This document shows, one piece after another, positions 53,675 through 62,638 of a DNA stretch of 64,000 bases. Source of the DNA: Salimicrobium halophilum (GTDB taxonomy: Bacteria; Bacillota; Bacilli; Bacillales; Halobacillaceae); contig NZ_FNEV01000001.1 in NCBI RefSeq assembly GCF_900100295.1, positions 124,001-188,000 of the forward strand, read 5' to 3'. The notes beneath the pieces were generated by a model. The model was not told the DNA's origin. It made no database searches and was given only the letters and a program-made list of their open reading frames with translations. The translations under genes and the position numbers were made by a program. Numbering within the stretch: position 1 is the stretch's first letter; each line of letters starts with the position of its first letter.

Positions 53675-56239
53675 ATGACCACAAGTTCCTCTATAACAGT
53701 GCAGACAAAGATAAACGTAAGTCAGTTGAATGAGGATATCGGATTGTTTCCTCAGGTTCATGAAATTACAGAAGATATGAAGATTACGCATGAAGGAGTA
53801 TCCAGGCTTGTGATGCTTGATCGTTATGCGTTCAAGGATACCGAGCGTATTACGTTGAAAGAAGGGGACTTCGTCGTATTAACCGTAAAAGCGGATCCTA
53901 AATTTCCTGCAAGAGGCTATGGCTTCATTACCGGTATCGACTGGGACAAGCGGGAAGCGACCGTCAAAGTCGAGGACGAATTCGCTCATGTGCTTGAAGA
54001 GCATGAACAGGACGGTATTGTAAGAAGAGGTCTCGATACGATAGATAAACCTCTTGAGGTTTATTATGAGCAGATCGCAAAAAGAAATGCGACCGGTCTT
54101 TCCATGGTGGAGACGACGGAAGAAAAGCGTGAGGAAAGCTTTCAGTCCTTTTATGAAGAGTTGGCCAATATGAACTTTGTACCGGCCGGGAGAGTTCTTT
54201 ACGGTGCAGGATCCGAGAAAGAAGTTACTTACTTCAATTGTTACGTCATGCCTTTCATTCAGGATTCCAGGGAAGGGATTTCCGATCACCGGAAACAAGT
54301 GATGGAAATCATGTCGAGAGGCGGAGGAGTAGGAACGAACGGTTCGACCCTTAGGCCACGTAATACGCTGGCACGCGGAGTGAACGGGAAATCCTCCGGT
54401 TCCGTATCCTGGCTCGATGATATAGCGAAACTGACGCATCTTGTCGAACAGGGAGGTTCCCGCAGGGGCGCTCAGATGATCATGTTATCCGATTGGCACC
54501 CGGATATCGTAGAGTTCATTATATCCAAAATGCAGAATCCACGAATTCTCAGGTATCTGATTGAGAATACAAATGATGAACAGATTCAACAACTTGCTCA
54601 GGATAAATTGAAATTCACTCCTCTCACAGAAAAGGAGAGAGATCTTTATCAGAGTGTCGTCAATTTCAAAGCGGTGGAAGGTCAGGGCGGTTTCACCAAT
54701 CAATCGATCAGAGAAGCTGAAGAAAAACTTCGCGATGGTGGAACGTATGCTGTCCATCATTCGGATTTCTTAAGTGGAGCTAACATTTCTGTGTGTATCA
54801 CGGATGAATTCATGGAAGCTGTCGAGAAGAACGAAATGTACGGGCTCAAGTTCCCTGATGTGGAGTCTTATACCGAGGAAGAAATGGACTACTATAATGA
54901 ACATTGGCAAGCGGTAGGAGATGTCCGTGAATGGGAGAAAGAAGGAATGGGAGTACGTACGTACAGATCCATGCCTGCCCAGGAGCTTTGGAATCTCATT
55001 AACATATGTGCCACGTATTCGGCGGAGCCGGGCATATTCTTCATTGATAATGCGAATGAGAAGACGAATGCTACAGCATACGGTCAAAAAGTGGTCGCAA
55101 CCAATCCATGCGGAGAACAGCCTCTTGCTCCATGGAGTGTCTGCAATCTTGCAGCTGTCAATTTAGCGGAAATGGCTGATAAAGAGGCAAGCGAAGTCGA
55201 TTATGAGAAACTGAAGCAGACAGTCAGAACGGGTGTACGTATGCAGGATAACGTGATTGATTCGACGCCTTACTTCCTAGATGAGAATAAGAAACAGGCG
55301 CTCGGTGAACGACGCGTTGGATTAGGGGTGATGGGTCTTCACGACCTGCTCATCTATTGTGAAACGGAATATGGTTCAGACGAGGGCAATGAACTGGTGG
55401 ATCGCATCTTTGAAACGATTGCGGTTACGGCTTATGAAACATCTGTAGAGCTCGCAAAAGAAAAAGGGAGCTTTCCTTTCCTTAACGGAACAACAGATGC
55501 AGAAACGGATGAAAACCGCGAACGCTTCATCAACAGCGGGTATATGAAAGATATGCCTGAGCATGTAAGAGAAGCGGTCAAATCGTATGGGATCAGGAAC
55601 TCTCATCTACTGACGGTAGCTCCGACGGGGTCGACCGGAACTATGGCGGGAGTCAGTACCGGTCTGGAGCCTTACTTCTCCTTTTCCTATTATCGCAGCG
55701 GACGCCTCGGTAAGTTCATCGAAGTGAAAGCGGATATCGTACAGGAATATGTGGAACGAACCCCTGGTGCTGATGAGGACGAACTCCCTCATTGGTTCGT
55801 TACGGCTATGTCGATGAGCCCTGAAGCTCACGCTGATACACAATGTGTGATTCAACGATGGGTGGATAGTTCAATCTCGAAGACCGTCAATGCGCCGAAA
55901 GGGTATTCCGTTGAGCAGGTGCAGTCTGTTTATGAAAGACTATACCGTGGTGGCGCCAAGGGCGGTACGGTATATGTCGATGGAAGTCGGGATTCACAAG
56001 TGCTTACTTTAAAAGCCGAGCAGAGTGAATTTGACGGGGAACAGGAATCCTTCGGGTTCGATGAAGAAGAAAGACAAGTGGTATTGATGGATACGGTACA
56101 AGAACTACAGTCGACGAACGTTTCCATCGGTTCGGAAGTGGGAGATACGTGTCCTGTATGCAGACAGGGGACGATTGAAGACATCGGTGGTTGCAATACT
56201 TGTACGAACTGTAATGCGCAGTTGAAGTGTGGCCTATAA
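53675..56239 (+). CDS. nrdJ: Adenosylcobalamin-dependent (class II) ribonucleotide reductase
   Basis: An 854-aa class II reductase that makes deoxynucleotides using coenzyme B12, without oxygen dependence. Conserved parts include FNCYVMPFIQDS (a redox Cys), SRGGGVGTNGSTLRP, NPCGEQPLAPWSVCNLAAVN (thiyl radical Cys and partner) and APTGSTGTMAGVSTGLEPYF. The C-terminus holds two or more CxxC pairs (CPVCRQG, CTNCNAQLKCG), perhaps a zinc ribbon and redox tail. GGAGAGG precedes ATG 53675. It is monocistronic. Confidence 0.94.
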   Translation: MTTSSSITVQTKINVSQLNEDIGLFPQVHEITEDMKITHEGVSRLVMLDRYAFKDTERITLKEGDFVVLTVKADPKFPARGYGFITGIDWDKREATVKVEDEFAHVLEEHEQDGIVRRGLDTIDKPLEVYYEQIAKRNATGLSMVETTEEKREESFQSFYEELANMNFVPAGRVLYGAGSEKEVTYFNCYVMPFIQDSREGISDHRKQVMEIMSRGGGVGTNGSTLRPRNTLARGVNGKSSGSVSWLDDIAKLTHLVEQGGSRRGAQMIMLSDWHPDIVEFIISKMQNPRILRYLIENTNDEQIQQLAQDKLKFTPLTEKERDLYQSVVNFKAVEGQGGFTNQSIREAEEKLRDGGTYAVHHSDFLSGANISVCITDEFMEAVEKNEMYGLKFPDVESYTEEEMDYYNEHWQAVGDVREWEKEGMGVRTYRSMPAQELWNLINICATYSAEPGIFFIDNANEKTNATAYGQKVVATNPCGEQPLAPWSVCNLAAVNLAEMADKEASEVDYEKLKQTVRTGVRMQDNVIDSTPYFLDENKKQALGERRVGLGVMGLHDLLIYCETEYGSDEGNELVDRIFETIAVTAYETSVELAKEKGSFPFLNGTTDAETDENRERFINSGYMKDMPEHVREAVKSYGIRNSHLLTVAPTGSTGTMAGVSTGLEPYFSFSYYRSGRLGKFIEVKADIVQEYVERTPGADEDELPHWFVTAMSMSPEAHADTQCVIQRWVDSSISKTVNAPKGYSVEQVQSVYERLYRGGAKGGTVYVDGSRDSQVLTLKAEQSEFDGEQESFGFDEEERQVVLMDTVQELQSTNVSIGSEVGDTCPVCRQGTIEDIGGCNTCTNCNAQLKCGL

Positions 56240-56250
56240 GATTCAGAAGG

Positions 56251-56279
56251 AGCATCCGCTCAAATAGCGGATGCTTTTT
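56251..56279 (+). terminator. Terminator after nrdJ
   Basis: AGCATCCGCT pairs with AGCGGATGCT around CAAAT, then five Ts. Confidence 0.9.
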
Positions 56280-56393
56280 CAGTGAAGTGATATACGGTGT
56301 CAATTGTAGTCTGATACAGGACCTCAGTTGTTTACATGAAGAAACTAGTGTATGATTTTTAGTGAATGACCTGATTGATAACGGAGGTAAATT

Positions 56394-56819
56394 ATGCCCA
56401 CACCGAGTATGGAAGATTATATCGAACAAATTTATTTATTGATTGAAAACAAAGGATATGCCAGGGTTTCCGATATAGCAGAAAACCTCAGTGTCCATCC
56501 CTCCTCTGTAACCAAAATGGTACAGAAGCTTGATAAAGATGAATATCTGACTTATGAGAAGTACCGGGGACTAATGTTGACTTCCAAAGGTAAGAAGATC
56601 GGGAAACGGCTGGTTTTCCGACATGAATTGTTAGAGAATTTTCTGGAAATTATCGGGGTGGAGAAGGATAAAATATACGAAGAAGTGGAAGGGATCGAGC
56701 ACCACCTCAGCTGGGACTCGATTGACCGTATTGGCGACCTGGTCCAATACTTTGAAGAAGAGCCTTCCCGCCGAGAAACTTTGTTACAGGTTCATAAACG
56801 TAGTGAAGAAGATGCGTAA
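56394..56819 (+). CDS. mntR: Manganese-responsive transcriptional regulator MntR
   Basis: A DtxR-family repressor of manganese uptake (141 aa). Metal ligands match B. subtilis MntR: Asp8 and Glu11 in [10 protein letters not shown], His77 in FRHELLENF, and Glu99, Glu102 and His103 in [11 protein letters not shown]. The N-terminal winged HTH is [27 protein letters not shown] precedes ATG 56394. It is monocistronic, with a terminator starting in its last codons. Confidence 0.96.
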   Translation: MPTPSMEDYIEQIYLLIENKGYARVSDIAENLSVHPSSVTKMVQKLDKDEYLTYEKYRGLMLTSKGKKIGKRLVFRHELLENFLEIIGVEKDKIYEEVEGIEHHLSWDSIDRIGDLVQYFEEEPSRRETLLQVHKRSEEDA

Positions 56820-56836
56820 TCCGCATCTTCTTTTTT
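56805..56836 (+). terminator. Terminator at the end of mntR
   Basis: GAAGAAGATGCG pairs with CGCATCTTCTT around the stop codon, then a T run. Confidence 0.85.
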
Positions 56837-56929
56837 ATGTTTTCAGCTAAGTAAAGTCGGCCAGTCCTCCTCGTTTAGTTTAATAGAAGTGGAATTGGCG
56901 TCATAAATTTAAAAGAAGGGGGGAGGGGC

Positions 56930-57823
56930 GTGAAAAAAATTGACGGTGTTTTCTCAGGTGGAGGAGTGAAGGCGATTGCTTTTGCAGGAGCTTTAGAGAC
57001 ATTGGAACAACAGGGATATTCATTTCAACGGACGGCCGGGACTTCTGCCGGAGCTATTTTTGCAAGCCTTCTCGCAGCCGATTATAAAGCGGGAGACATG
57101 GAGAAACTCATGACCAACTTGACACTCGAAACCATCACCACCAGTAAACATAAGCGGAAACCACTCCTGCCTTTCACGAGATGGATGCGACTATATTTTC
57201 AATTAGGGCTATATAAAGGCGAAGAGATTGAAGAACAAATGGAGAAACTGTTAGCTAGAAAGGGGATATACACTTTTGGTGACTTGGCACCCGGGAGACT
57301 GAAAATTGTATGTTCAGATATCTCCCTGGGGAGGATGGTGGTGTTGCCGGACGATTTAGAGCGGATCTACGGCATTGAAGCGAAAACCTTTTCTGTAGCT
57401 AAAGCGGTACGTATGAGTGCAGGGATTCCGTTCTTCTTTACTCCCGTAAGACTTGAAGGAAAGCAGGGGAAATCATTGATTGTAGATGGTGGGGTTCTGA
57501 GCAATTTCCCGCTTTGGATCTGGGAGAAACCCTACGGCAACAAAAAAAGGCCGGTACTCGGCCTTCAACTGGCAGATCCTCCGAATCAGCTTCCGCCTCA
57601 ACGAATAGAAAATGGGATCGAGATGTTTCAGGCACTGTTTCGTACCATGAAGAAAGCCCATGATGCGAGGTATATTTCCCATTCTAAATCGAAAAATATT
57701 ATGTTTTTGCCTGTGAATGAATTCGAAACGACGGATTTTCAAATTTCAACAGCCGAGAAGGAGGAGTTAGTCAAGCTGGGAAAAGAAAAAGCAAAAGAAT
57801 TTCTGGAAGGATGGCGACAATGA
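56930..57823 (+). CDS. yqhO: Patatin-like phospholipase family protein (YqhO)
   Basis: A 297-aa patatin-like acyl hydrolase with a Ser-Asp catalytic dyad. The oxyanion motif is SGGGVKAIAFAG, the nucleophile lies in GTSAG (about residue 39) and the Asp in VDGGVLSNFP (about 187). It could hydrolyse membrane phospholipids; the substrate is unknown. GGGGAGGGG lies 1-9 bases ahead of GTG 56930. The order after mntR matches B. subtilis yqhO. Confidence 0.9.
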   Translation: MKKIDGVFSGGGVKAIAFAGALETLEQQGYSFQRTAGTSAGAIFASLLAADYKAGDMEKLMTNLTLETITTSKHKRKPLLPFTRWMRLYFQLGLYKGEEIEEQMEKLLARKGIYTFGDLAPGRLKIVCSDISLGRMVVLPDDLERIYGIEAKTFSVAKAVRMSAGIPFFFTPVRLEGKQGKSLIVDGGVLSNFPLWIWEKPYGNKKRPVLGLQLADPPNQLPPQRIENGIEMFQALFRTMKKAHDARYISHSKSKNIMFLPVNEFETTDFQISTAEKEELVKLGKEKAKEFLEGWRQ

Positions 57824-57831
57824 TGGAGCTT

Positions 57832-58215
57832 TTAAAAAGTAGCTCGATTGTTGTCTTTGTCTTTTCCTTTTGTGCCGTTGATTACTCGTAAATGGGAAGG
57901 GGCGGCTTTTCTTTTTTTGGCAGGTTTTTTTGCTGTCTTCGTCATTTTAGTGGTGTCCGGAGTAGAAGTTCCGTATTTTTGTTTGGATTGCTTAACTGCC
58001 TGTTTGTATTTTTTCATTTCGTTCGTGTTCCCTCCGCTGACACGTTTTCGGATGAACACAAAGTAGATCAGACCGTAAATGGCTGCTGCAACTCCGATCA
58101 TTACAATAATAGAAGTAAGGAATCCTGCCGTGTTTGTGAACAGTTGGGAAACGACATAGAAAGCGGCTAAGCCGATCAGCGCGTATATAAGCCATGTAAA
58201 CCATCGACGTGGCAT
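57832..58215 (-). CDS. yqhP: SA1362 family membrane protein (YqhP)
   Basis: The 127-aa protein has two N-terminal helices (residues 7-27 and 33-53). A positively charged tail follows, rich in Lys, Thr and Ala (residues 60-127). This agrees with the SA1362/YqhP family, whose role is unknown. It is convergent with yqhO, with 8 bp between the two stops. AGGAGGA lies upstream of the start on the minus strand. Confidence 0.87.
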   Translation of the reverse strand: MPRRWFTWLIYALIGLAAFYVVSQLFTNTAGFLTSIIVMIGVAAAIYGLIYFVFIRKRVSGGNTNEMKKYKQAVKQSKQKYGTSTPDTTKMTKTAKKPAKKRKAAPSHLRVINGTKGKDKDNNRATF

Positions 58216-58355
58216 GAGAGTCCTCCTTTCATAGCTCTTATACTATATTTATACCACTTTTGGGGTTATTTTTATCATGATTCCTGAAATTTTTTTAAAA
58301 AAATTTGGCATGAAATACGGAGCATACGCCGAGACTGAGTATAGGAGGTGTATAC

Positions 58356-58814
58356 ATGAACGAAAGAAAAGAAAACGGGATGCTTGGAAAAGTTACGGCC
58401 ATCGGTGCAGTGGCTGGATTGTTTTTGGCGTTTTCGTGGATGGGGTCTTCCTATTTCAGCTTTACGAAATTATCTATGACCGATCTCCTGAACAGACCTT
58501 TCATCTTCGGAGATGTGGATGATGTATTGTTTTTGAAGGTTACGAACGTATTGATTATTATAACCATCTCTCTTTTTCTGGCTTTTCTCTATTACGTTCT
58601 GCTGAAAAAATATCAGGGGTTGCTTCCAGGAGTCGGGGTCGGTGTGCTTTGTTTCGGCGTCGTTATATTGTTGGGTGTTTATATCGTACCGGATTTCAGC
58701 TGGGATAGTGATTCCCTGGTGAGTTTGTTCTGTCTGTTTTTGCTGTACGGGGTGTTTCTCGGTTATTCCATTTCTTTCAATTGGGCGGAAGAGGAGCAAA
58801 AACGGCGAGAGTAG
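58356..58814 (+). CDS. yqhR: YqhR family membrane protein
   Basis: A 152-aa integral membrane protein with four hydrophobic helices, one near each of residues 11-35, 60-82, 88-110 and 120-140. It fits the YqhR family by sequence character and by position between yqhP and yqhT. B. subtilis yqhR is sporulation-linked, but I see no clear sporulation promoter here. AGGAGGT lies upstream of ATG 58356. Confidence 0.85.
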   Translation: MNERKENGMLGKVTAIGAVAGLFLAFSWMGSSYFSFTKLSMTDLLNRPFIFGDVDDVLFLKVTNVLIIITISLFLAFLYYVLLKKYQGLLPGVGVGVLCFGVVILLGVYIVPDFSWDSDSLVSLFCLFLLYGVFLGYSISFNWAEEEQKRRE

Positions 58815-58886
58815 TGAATAGATGGCAGCATGTGGTACACTGAAACAGAAGCGGAGAAAGAAAATTATGAAGGAGGGACTCCATAG

Positions 58887-59948
58887 ATGCTCCATGTGGA
58901 AAGAATCAGGGAATCTATGAAAAACAAAAACATTGATGCACTGCTTGTAGTAAGCGATAAGAATAGAAGGTACATAACAGGGTTTACAGGCACGTCCGGT
59001 GCTGTCCTTATCACCGCGACAAGTGCAAAGCTCGTAACTGATTTTCGATATATTGAGCAGGCGGAAGACCAGGTCGAAGATTTTGAAATCGTCGAGCACA
59101 AAGGCCCTATGTCAAAAGAAATCGCCACTCAATTAAAAAAGGACGAAGTGAAAAGGATCGGTTTCGAGAAAGATCATATGACATACGGTGTATATGAAAC
59201 GTTCCAGGCAGCGATAGATGGGGAAATGATACCTGTGTCCGGTATGGTAGAGGAGTTGCGGTTGGTGAAGACCGACGAGGAAATCTCCATTTTGCGTGAT
59301 GCTGCTAAGATTGCAGATGAAGCTTTTGATCATATCTTATCTTTCATCAAACCGGGCGTACGGGAAATCGATGTATCCAACGAGCTGGAATTTTTCATGA
59401 GGAAAAAAGGGGCTACTTCTTCGAGTTTCGATATCATCGTTGCCTCAGGCTATCGTTCCGCTCTTCCACACGGAGTGGCATCAGAGAAAAAAATTGAATC
59501 CGGGGAACTCGTCACCCTTGATTTCGGTGCACTCTATAAAGGATACTGTTCTGATATAACAAGAACGATCGCTGTCGGAGAAATTTCTGAAAAGCAAAAA
59601 GAGATCTACTCTACTGTATTGGAAGCGCAGAAAGCAGGAATGAACGGATTGAGAGCAGGGCTTACAGGGAAAGAAGCCGATGCGCTGACGAGAGATGTGA
59701 TCAATGCGAAAGGCTATGGCCAGTATTTCGGCCACTCAACGGGACACGGCATCGGCCTCGACGTTCATGAAGGACCTGGTTTATCTCATCGATCTGATGT
59801 AGAATTGAAGCCGGGTATGGTCGTAACTGTCGAGCCGGGAATCTACGTTCAGGGAATAGGTGGTTGCAGAATCGAGGATGATACAGTGATCACAGAAAGC
59901 GGTAATGAACCGTTGAATGATTCTCCTAAGGAATTAATCATATTATAA
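58887..59948 (+). CDS. yqhT: Xaa-Pro peptidase family protein (M24B, YqhT)
   Basis: A 353-aa aminopeptidase P-like metalloenzyme. An N-terminal creatinase-like domain (residues 1-125) is followed by the pita-bread domain. Metal ligands are in [18 protein letters not shown] (two Asp), [14 protein letters not shown] (His), and the C-terminal Glu pair VTVEPGIYV and RIEDDTVI. It frees N-terminal residues before proline. It lies 16 bp before efp, a frequent pair linked to proline-rich translation. Confidence 0.94.
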   Translation: MLHVERIRESMKNKNIDALLVVSDKNRRYITGFTGTSGAVLITATSAKLVTDFRYIEQAEDQVEDFEIVEHKGPMSKEIATQLKKDEVKRIGFEKDHMTYGVYETFQAAIDGEMIPVSGMVEELRLVKTDEEISILRDAAKIADEAFDHILSFIKPGVREIDVSNELEFFMRKKGATSSSFDIIVASGYRSALPHGVASEKKIESGELVTLDFGALYKGYCSDITRTIAVGEISEKQKEIYSTVLEAQKAGMNGLRAGLTGKEADALTRDVINAKGYGQYFGHSTGHGIGLDVHEGPGLSHRSDVELKPGMVVTVEPGIYVQGIGGCRIEDDTVITESGNEPLNDSPKELIIL

Positions 59949-59964
59949 GTTTGGAGGAATACGA

Positions 59965-60522
59965 ATGATTTCAGTGAATGATTTGAAAACAGGGCTTACT
60001 ATCGAGGTGGATGGTGGTATCTGGAGCGTCATGGATTTCCAGCACGTGAAGCCTGGAAAAGGAGCGGCGTTCGTACGTACGAAGCTCCGTAACCTTAGAA
60101 ACGGAAATATCCAGGAGAAGACGTTCAGAGGCGGAGAGAAAGTGAACCGCGCTCATATTGAAAATAGAAAGATGCAATATTTGTACGCTTCCGGTGACAT
60201 GCATACCTTCATGGATACACAGACGTATGATCAGGTTGCGATAAGTGAAGAGCATATCGGAGATAAACTGAACTATCTGAAAGAGAACATGGAAGTTTCC
60301 ATTCAGTCTTATGAAGAAGAGACGATCGGAATCGATCTTCCGAAAAACGTAGAACTTGAAGTTACTGAAACTGAGCCTGGAGTCAAAGGAGACACGGCCA
60401 GTGGCGGTACGAAGCCTGCAACGCTTGAAACAGGCTTGATTGTGCAAGTACCATTTTTTGTTAACACCGGAGATGTGCTCCTTATCAGCACAGATGAAGG
60501 CAAATATGTGTCACGTGCGTAA
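59965..60522 (+). CDS. efp: Translation elongation factor P
   Basis: EF-P rescues ribosomes stalled at polyproline. The 185-aa protein has three beta-barrel domains. Lys32 in the loop [18 protein letters not shown] is the site modified in Bacillus (5-aminopentanol). The C-terminus has [25 protein letters not shown] is upstream of ATG 59965. It ends the yqhT-efp operon. Confidence 0.97.
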   Translation: MISVNDLKTGLTIEVDGGIWSVMDFQHVKPGKGAAFVRTKLRNLRNGNIQEKTFRGGEKVNRAHIENRKMQYLYASGDMHTFMDTQTYDQVAISEEHIGDKLNYLKENMEVSIQSYEEETIGIDLPKNVELEVTETEPGVKGDTASGGTKPATLETGLIVQVPFFVNTGDVLLISTDEGKYVSRA

Positions 60523-60525
60523 TAG

Positions 60526-60560
60526 AACCCTCGAGGAGTAAAATCCTCGAGGGTTTTTTT
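60526..60560 (+). terminator. Terminator after efp
   Basis: AACCCTCGAGGA pairs with TCCTCGAGGGTT around GTAAAA, then seven Ts. Confidence 0.93.
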
Positions 60561-60587
60561 CATAGGAACAGAGTATTCGCATAAGAT
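60560..60587 (+). promoter_or_regulatory. Candidate sigma-E promoter of the spoIIIA operon
   Basis: TCATAG (60560-60565), a 14-bp spacer and CATAAGAT (60580-60587) resemble the sigma-E pattern (about KMATATT, 13-15 bp, CATACAAT). It lies 22 bp ahead of spoIIIAA, directly after the efp terminator. The spoIIIA operon is sigma-E dependent in B. subtilis. Confidence 0.55.
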
Positions 60588-60608
60588 GAAAGTAGAAAGG
60601 GGGAGAAA

Positions 60609-61505
60609 GTGATAGAGGAGTTGCTTGAAATGCTACCACCTTCTTACAAGGAAGAAATCGAATCCCTTGAGAACATCGACGAGATACAGGAGATCAGAAT
60701 AAGAATCGGGAGACCTCTCGAAGTAGTGCGACGACACGTTCCTTTATTCTTACCTCCGGTCGGGACCAGAGAAGCAATCGATCAGATTGTGGGGAGGGCT
60801 ACCCATTTCTCCGTCTACCGCTTCCAGGATGATATTAAAAAAGGATTTTTGACCGTGAAAGGCGGGCATCGTATCGGTCTTAGCGGAGAAGCGGTAGCTA
60901 CCGGGGAAAAAATAAGCAACATCGAGCCTGTTTCTTTTTTGAATATAAGAGTTGCCAGGGAGGCCAGGGTCCGGCAACAAGCCTGGATGGAAACGCTTCT
61001 GAGTAAGAGAAGATTGTTGAATACGGTTATCGTGGGCCCTCCGTATTCAGGGAAAACGACGATATTGAGACAACTGACCAAGTGGCTTTCGGACGATCGG
61101 TCCGCAGGGTTCAAAGTTTCGATGATTGATGAGAGGTCGGAGCTTGCTGCGTGTTATCAAGGCCTCCCGCAATTGGATGTAGGGAAAAGGACTGATGTAT
61201 TGGATCGGTGTCCGAAAAGCGAAGGGATCTCCCTTATGATCCGCTCGATGTCACCTGAAGTCATCGTAGTAGATGAAGTGGACGGAGAAGAAGATACCAT
61301 GGCTTTGAAACGTGCTATAGGTGCCGGTGTGAGTGTCTTATGTACCACACACGCCGATGATTGGGAGGGGCTCGAGTATCGATTAGGGTCGTTGTTCCCC
61401 TACATGGAAAGGTTCGTTTTTCTGCCACGGCTGAATCAGAACCACAGGTCCCTTGTGATCTATCAGAATACGTACGAAGAAGTGAAGAGGGTTGATCTTC
61501 TATGA
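60609..61505 (+). CDS. spoIIIAA: Stage III sporulation protein AA (ATPase)
   Basis: A 298-aa mother-cell ATPase related to secretion ATPases. Walker A is GPPYSGKTT, and VIVVDEVDGEEDTMAL contains the Walker B. It powers the SpoIIIA-SpoIIQ feeding-tube-like channel between mother cell and forespore. The start is GTG 60609, with AAAGGGGGAG upstream. The 3' end overlaps the spoIIIAB start by four bases. Confidence 0.96.
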   Translation: MIEELLEMLPPSYKEEIESLENIDEIQEIRIRIGRPLEVVRRHVPLFLPPVGTREAIDQIVGRATHFSVYRFQDDIKKGFLTVKGGHRIGLSGEAVATGEKISNIEPVSFLNIRVAREARVRQQAWMETLLSKRRLLNTVIVGPPYSGKTTILRQLTKWLSDDRSAGFKVSMIDERSELAACYQGLPQLDVGKRTDVLDRCPKSEGISLMIRSMSPEVIVVDEVDGEEDTMALKRAIGAGVSVLCTTHADDWEGLEYRLGSLFPYMERFVFLPRLNQNHRSLVIYQNTYEEVKRVDLL

Positions 61506-62011
61506 TGTCGAGTATCGGTTCTTTGCTCATCTTATCTGTGACGACATTCTTCGGTTTCGGAATAGCGAATAATTATGAGAAGCGGCCGAAATATCTGAGG
61601 GAATGGAAATATGTATTGAGTGTGATGGAAACGGAAATCATTCACGGGCACTCTTCCATAGAACACGTATGTGCAAAAATCTCCACACAAAAAATCAGGC
61701 TGAGCAGCTTCTTTGCCTCAATCAAAGAGACATTACTCGGAGAACGCAATTTTTCCCTTGTTTGGGAGAAGGCTCTATCGACACATGAGACTTCCTTCTA
61801 TTTGCAAGAGGAGGATCTGGAAATACTTAAGCAGTTGGGACAGGTTCTCGGGAAATATTCCATAAGGGAGCACCAGAAACATTTTTCCCTCACGCAGCAT
61901 CATCTTGAAGAACAGTACCAGCAGGCGGTGAAGGAAACGGAGCAGTACAGGAAAATGGCGAGAGGCTTGGGGGTATTGAGCGGATGTCTTATCGTTCTCT
62001 TGCTTATATGA
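61502..62011 (+). CDS. spoIIIAB: Stage III sporulation protein AB
   Basis: A 169-aa GspF-like protein with a helix at each end (residues 7-20 and 150-168) and a helical cytosolic core. Typical phrases are RPKYLREWKYVLSVMETEI and KYSIREHQKHF. ATG 61502 overlaps the spoIIIAA stop; ATG 61505 follows at once and is an alternative. It serves as the membrane platform in the SpoIIIA complex. Confidence 0.93.
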   Translation: MMSSIGSLLILSVTTFFGFGIANNYEKRPKYLREWKYVLSVMETEIIHGHSSIEHVCAKISTQKIRLSSFFASIKETLLGERNFSLVWEKALSTHETSFYLQEEDLEILKQLGQVLGKYSIREHQKHFSLTQHHLEEQYQQAVKETEQYRKMARGLGVLSGCLIVLLLI

Positions 62012-62027
62012 AGGAGGAGATGCCTTT

Positions 62028-62234
62028 GTGATCGAGGAAACGGCTATTCTGTTTCAAATAGCGGGGATCGGGGTCGTCGTGGCAATGATCCACAGTATTC
62101 TGAAACAAATGGGGAAAGAAGAGATCGCGCAGGCTGTTACATTGACGGGTTTCATCATCGTTTTGTTTATTGTGCTGCAACGGCTGGCCATGTTATTTCA
62201 GGAAATAAGGTCCGTATTCTTATACCAGGGTTAA
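62028..62234 (+). CDS. spoIIIAC: Stage III sporulation protein AC
   Basis: A 68-aa protein with two hydrophobic helices: IAGIGVVVAMIHSILKQMGK and ALTLTG-like AVTLTGFIIVLFIVLQRL. The length and topology are normal for SpoIIIAC. The start is GTG 62028 after AAGGAGGA. It is the third gene of the operon. Confidence 0.94.
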   Translation: MIEETAILFQIAGIGVVVAMIHSILKQMGKEEIAQAVTLTGFIIVLFIVLQRLAMLFQEIRSVFLYQG

Positions 62235-62238
62235 TCAC

Positions 62239-62628
62239 ATGGATATTTTTCAGACGGCCTCCTTCGCTTTTATAGCTGCCTGTCTCGTGTTGTTGTTGAA
62301 AGAGCAACACCCTACCTTGGCGTTCTTGTTACTATTTGTAAGTGTTCTGCTCATTTTTTTCGTCATCCTTGATCAGGTAAGGCATATCTTCCGTTTGCTT
62401 TATACGATGGCCGAATACGCAAACATAAATCAGAGCTATATAGAAACGATCATAAAAATCATCGGAATCGCTTACGTCACTGAATTCAGCAGTCAACTTA
62501 TCAAAGATGCAGGGCTTGATTCTCTGGCACTCAAGGTGGAAATGGCCGGGAAGGTCTTCATCCTATTGGTCGCAATCCCTATATTGACGACAATTGTAGA
62601 AATGACCCTGCAACTGTTACCGAACTAG
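62239..62628 (+). CDS. spoIIIAD: Stage III sporulation protein AD
   Basis: A 129-aa membrane protein with about four helices. The conserved phrase YVTEFSSQLIKDAGLDSLA lies in the C-terminal half. It is related to SpoIIIAC in its membrane parts. It starts 4 bp after the spoIIIAC stop, so translation is probably coupled. It lacks a strong ribosome site. Confidence 0.94.
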   Translation: MDIFQTASFAFIAACLVLLLKEQHPTLAFLLLFVSVLLIFFVILDQVRHIFRLLYTMAEYANINQSYIETIIKIIGIAYVTEFSSQLIKDAGLDSLALKVEMAGKVFILLVAIPILTTIVEMTLQLLPN

Positions 62629-62638
62629 GAGGAAGAGG

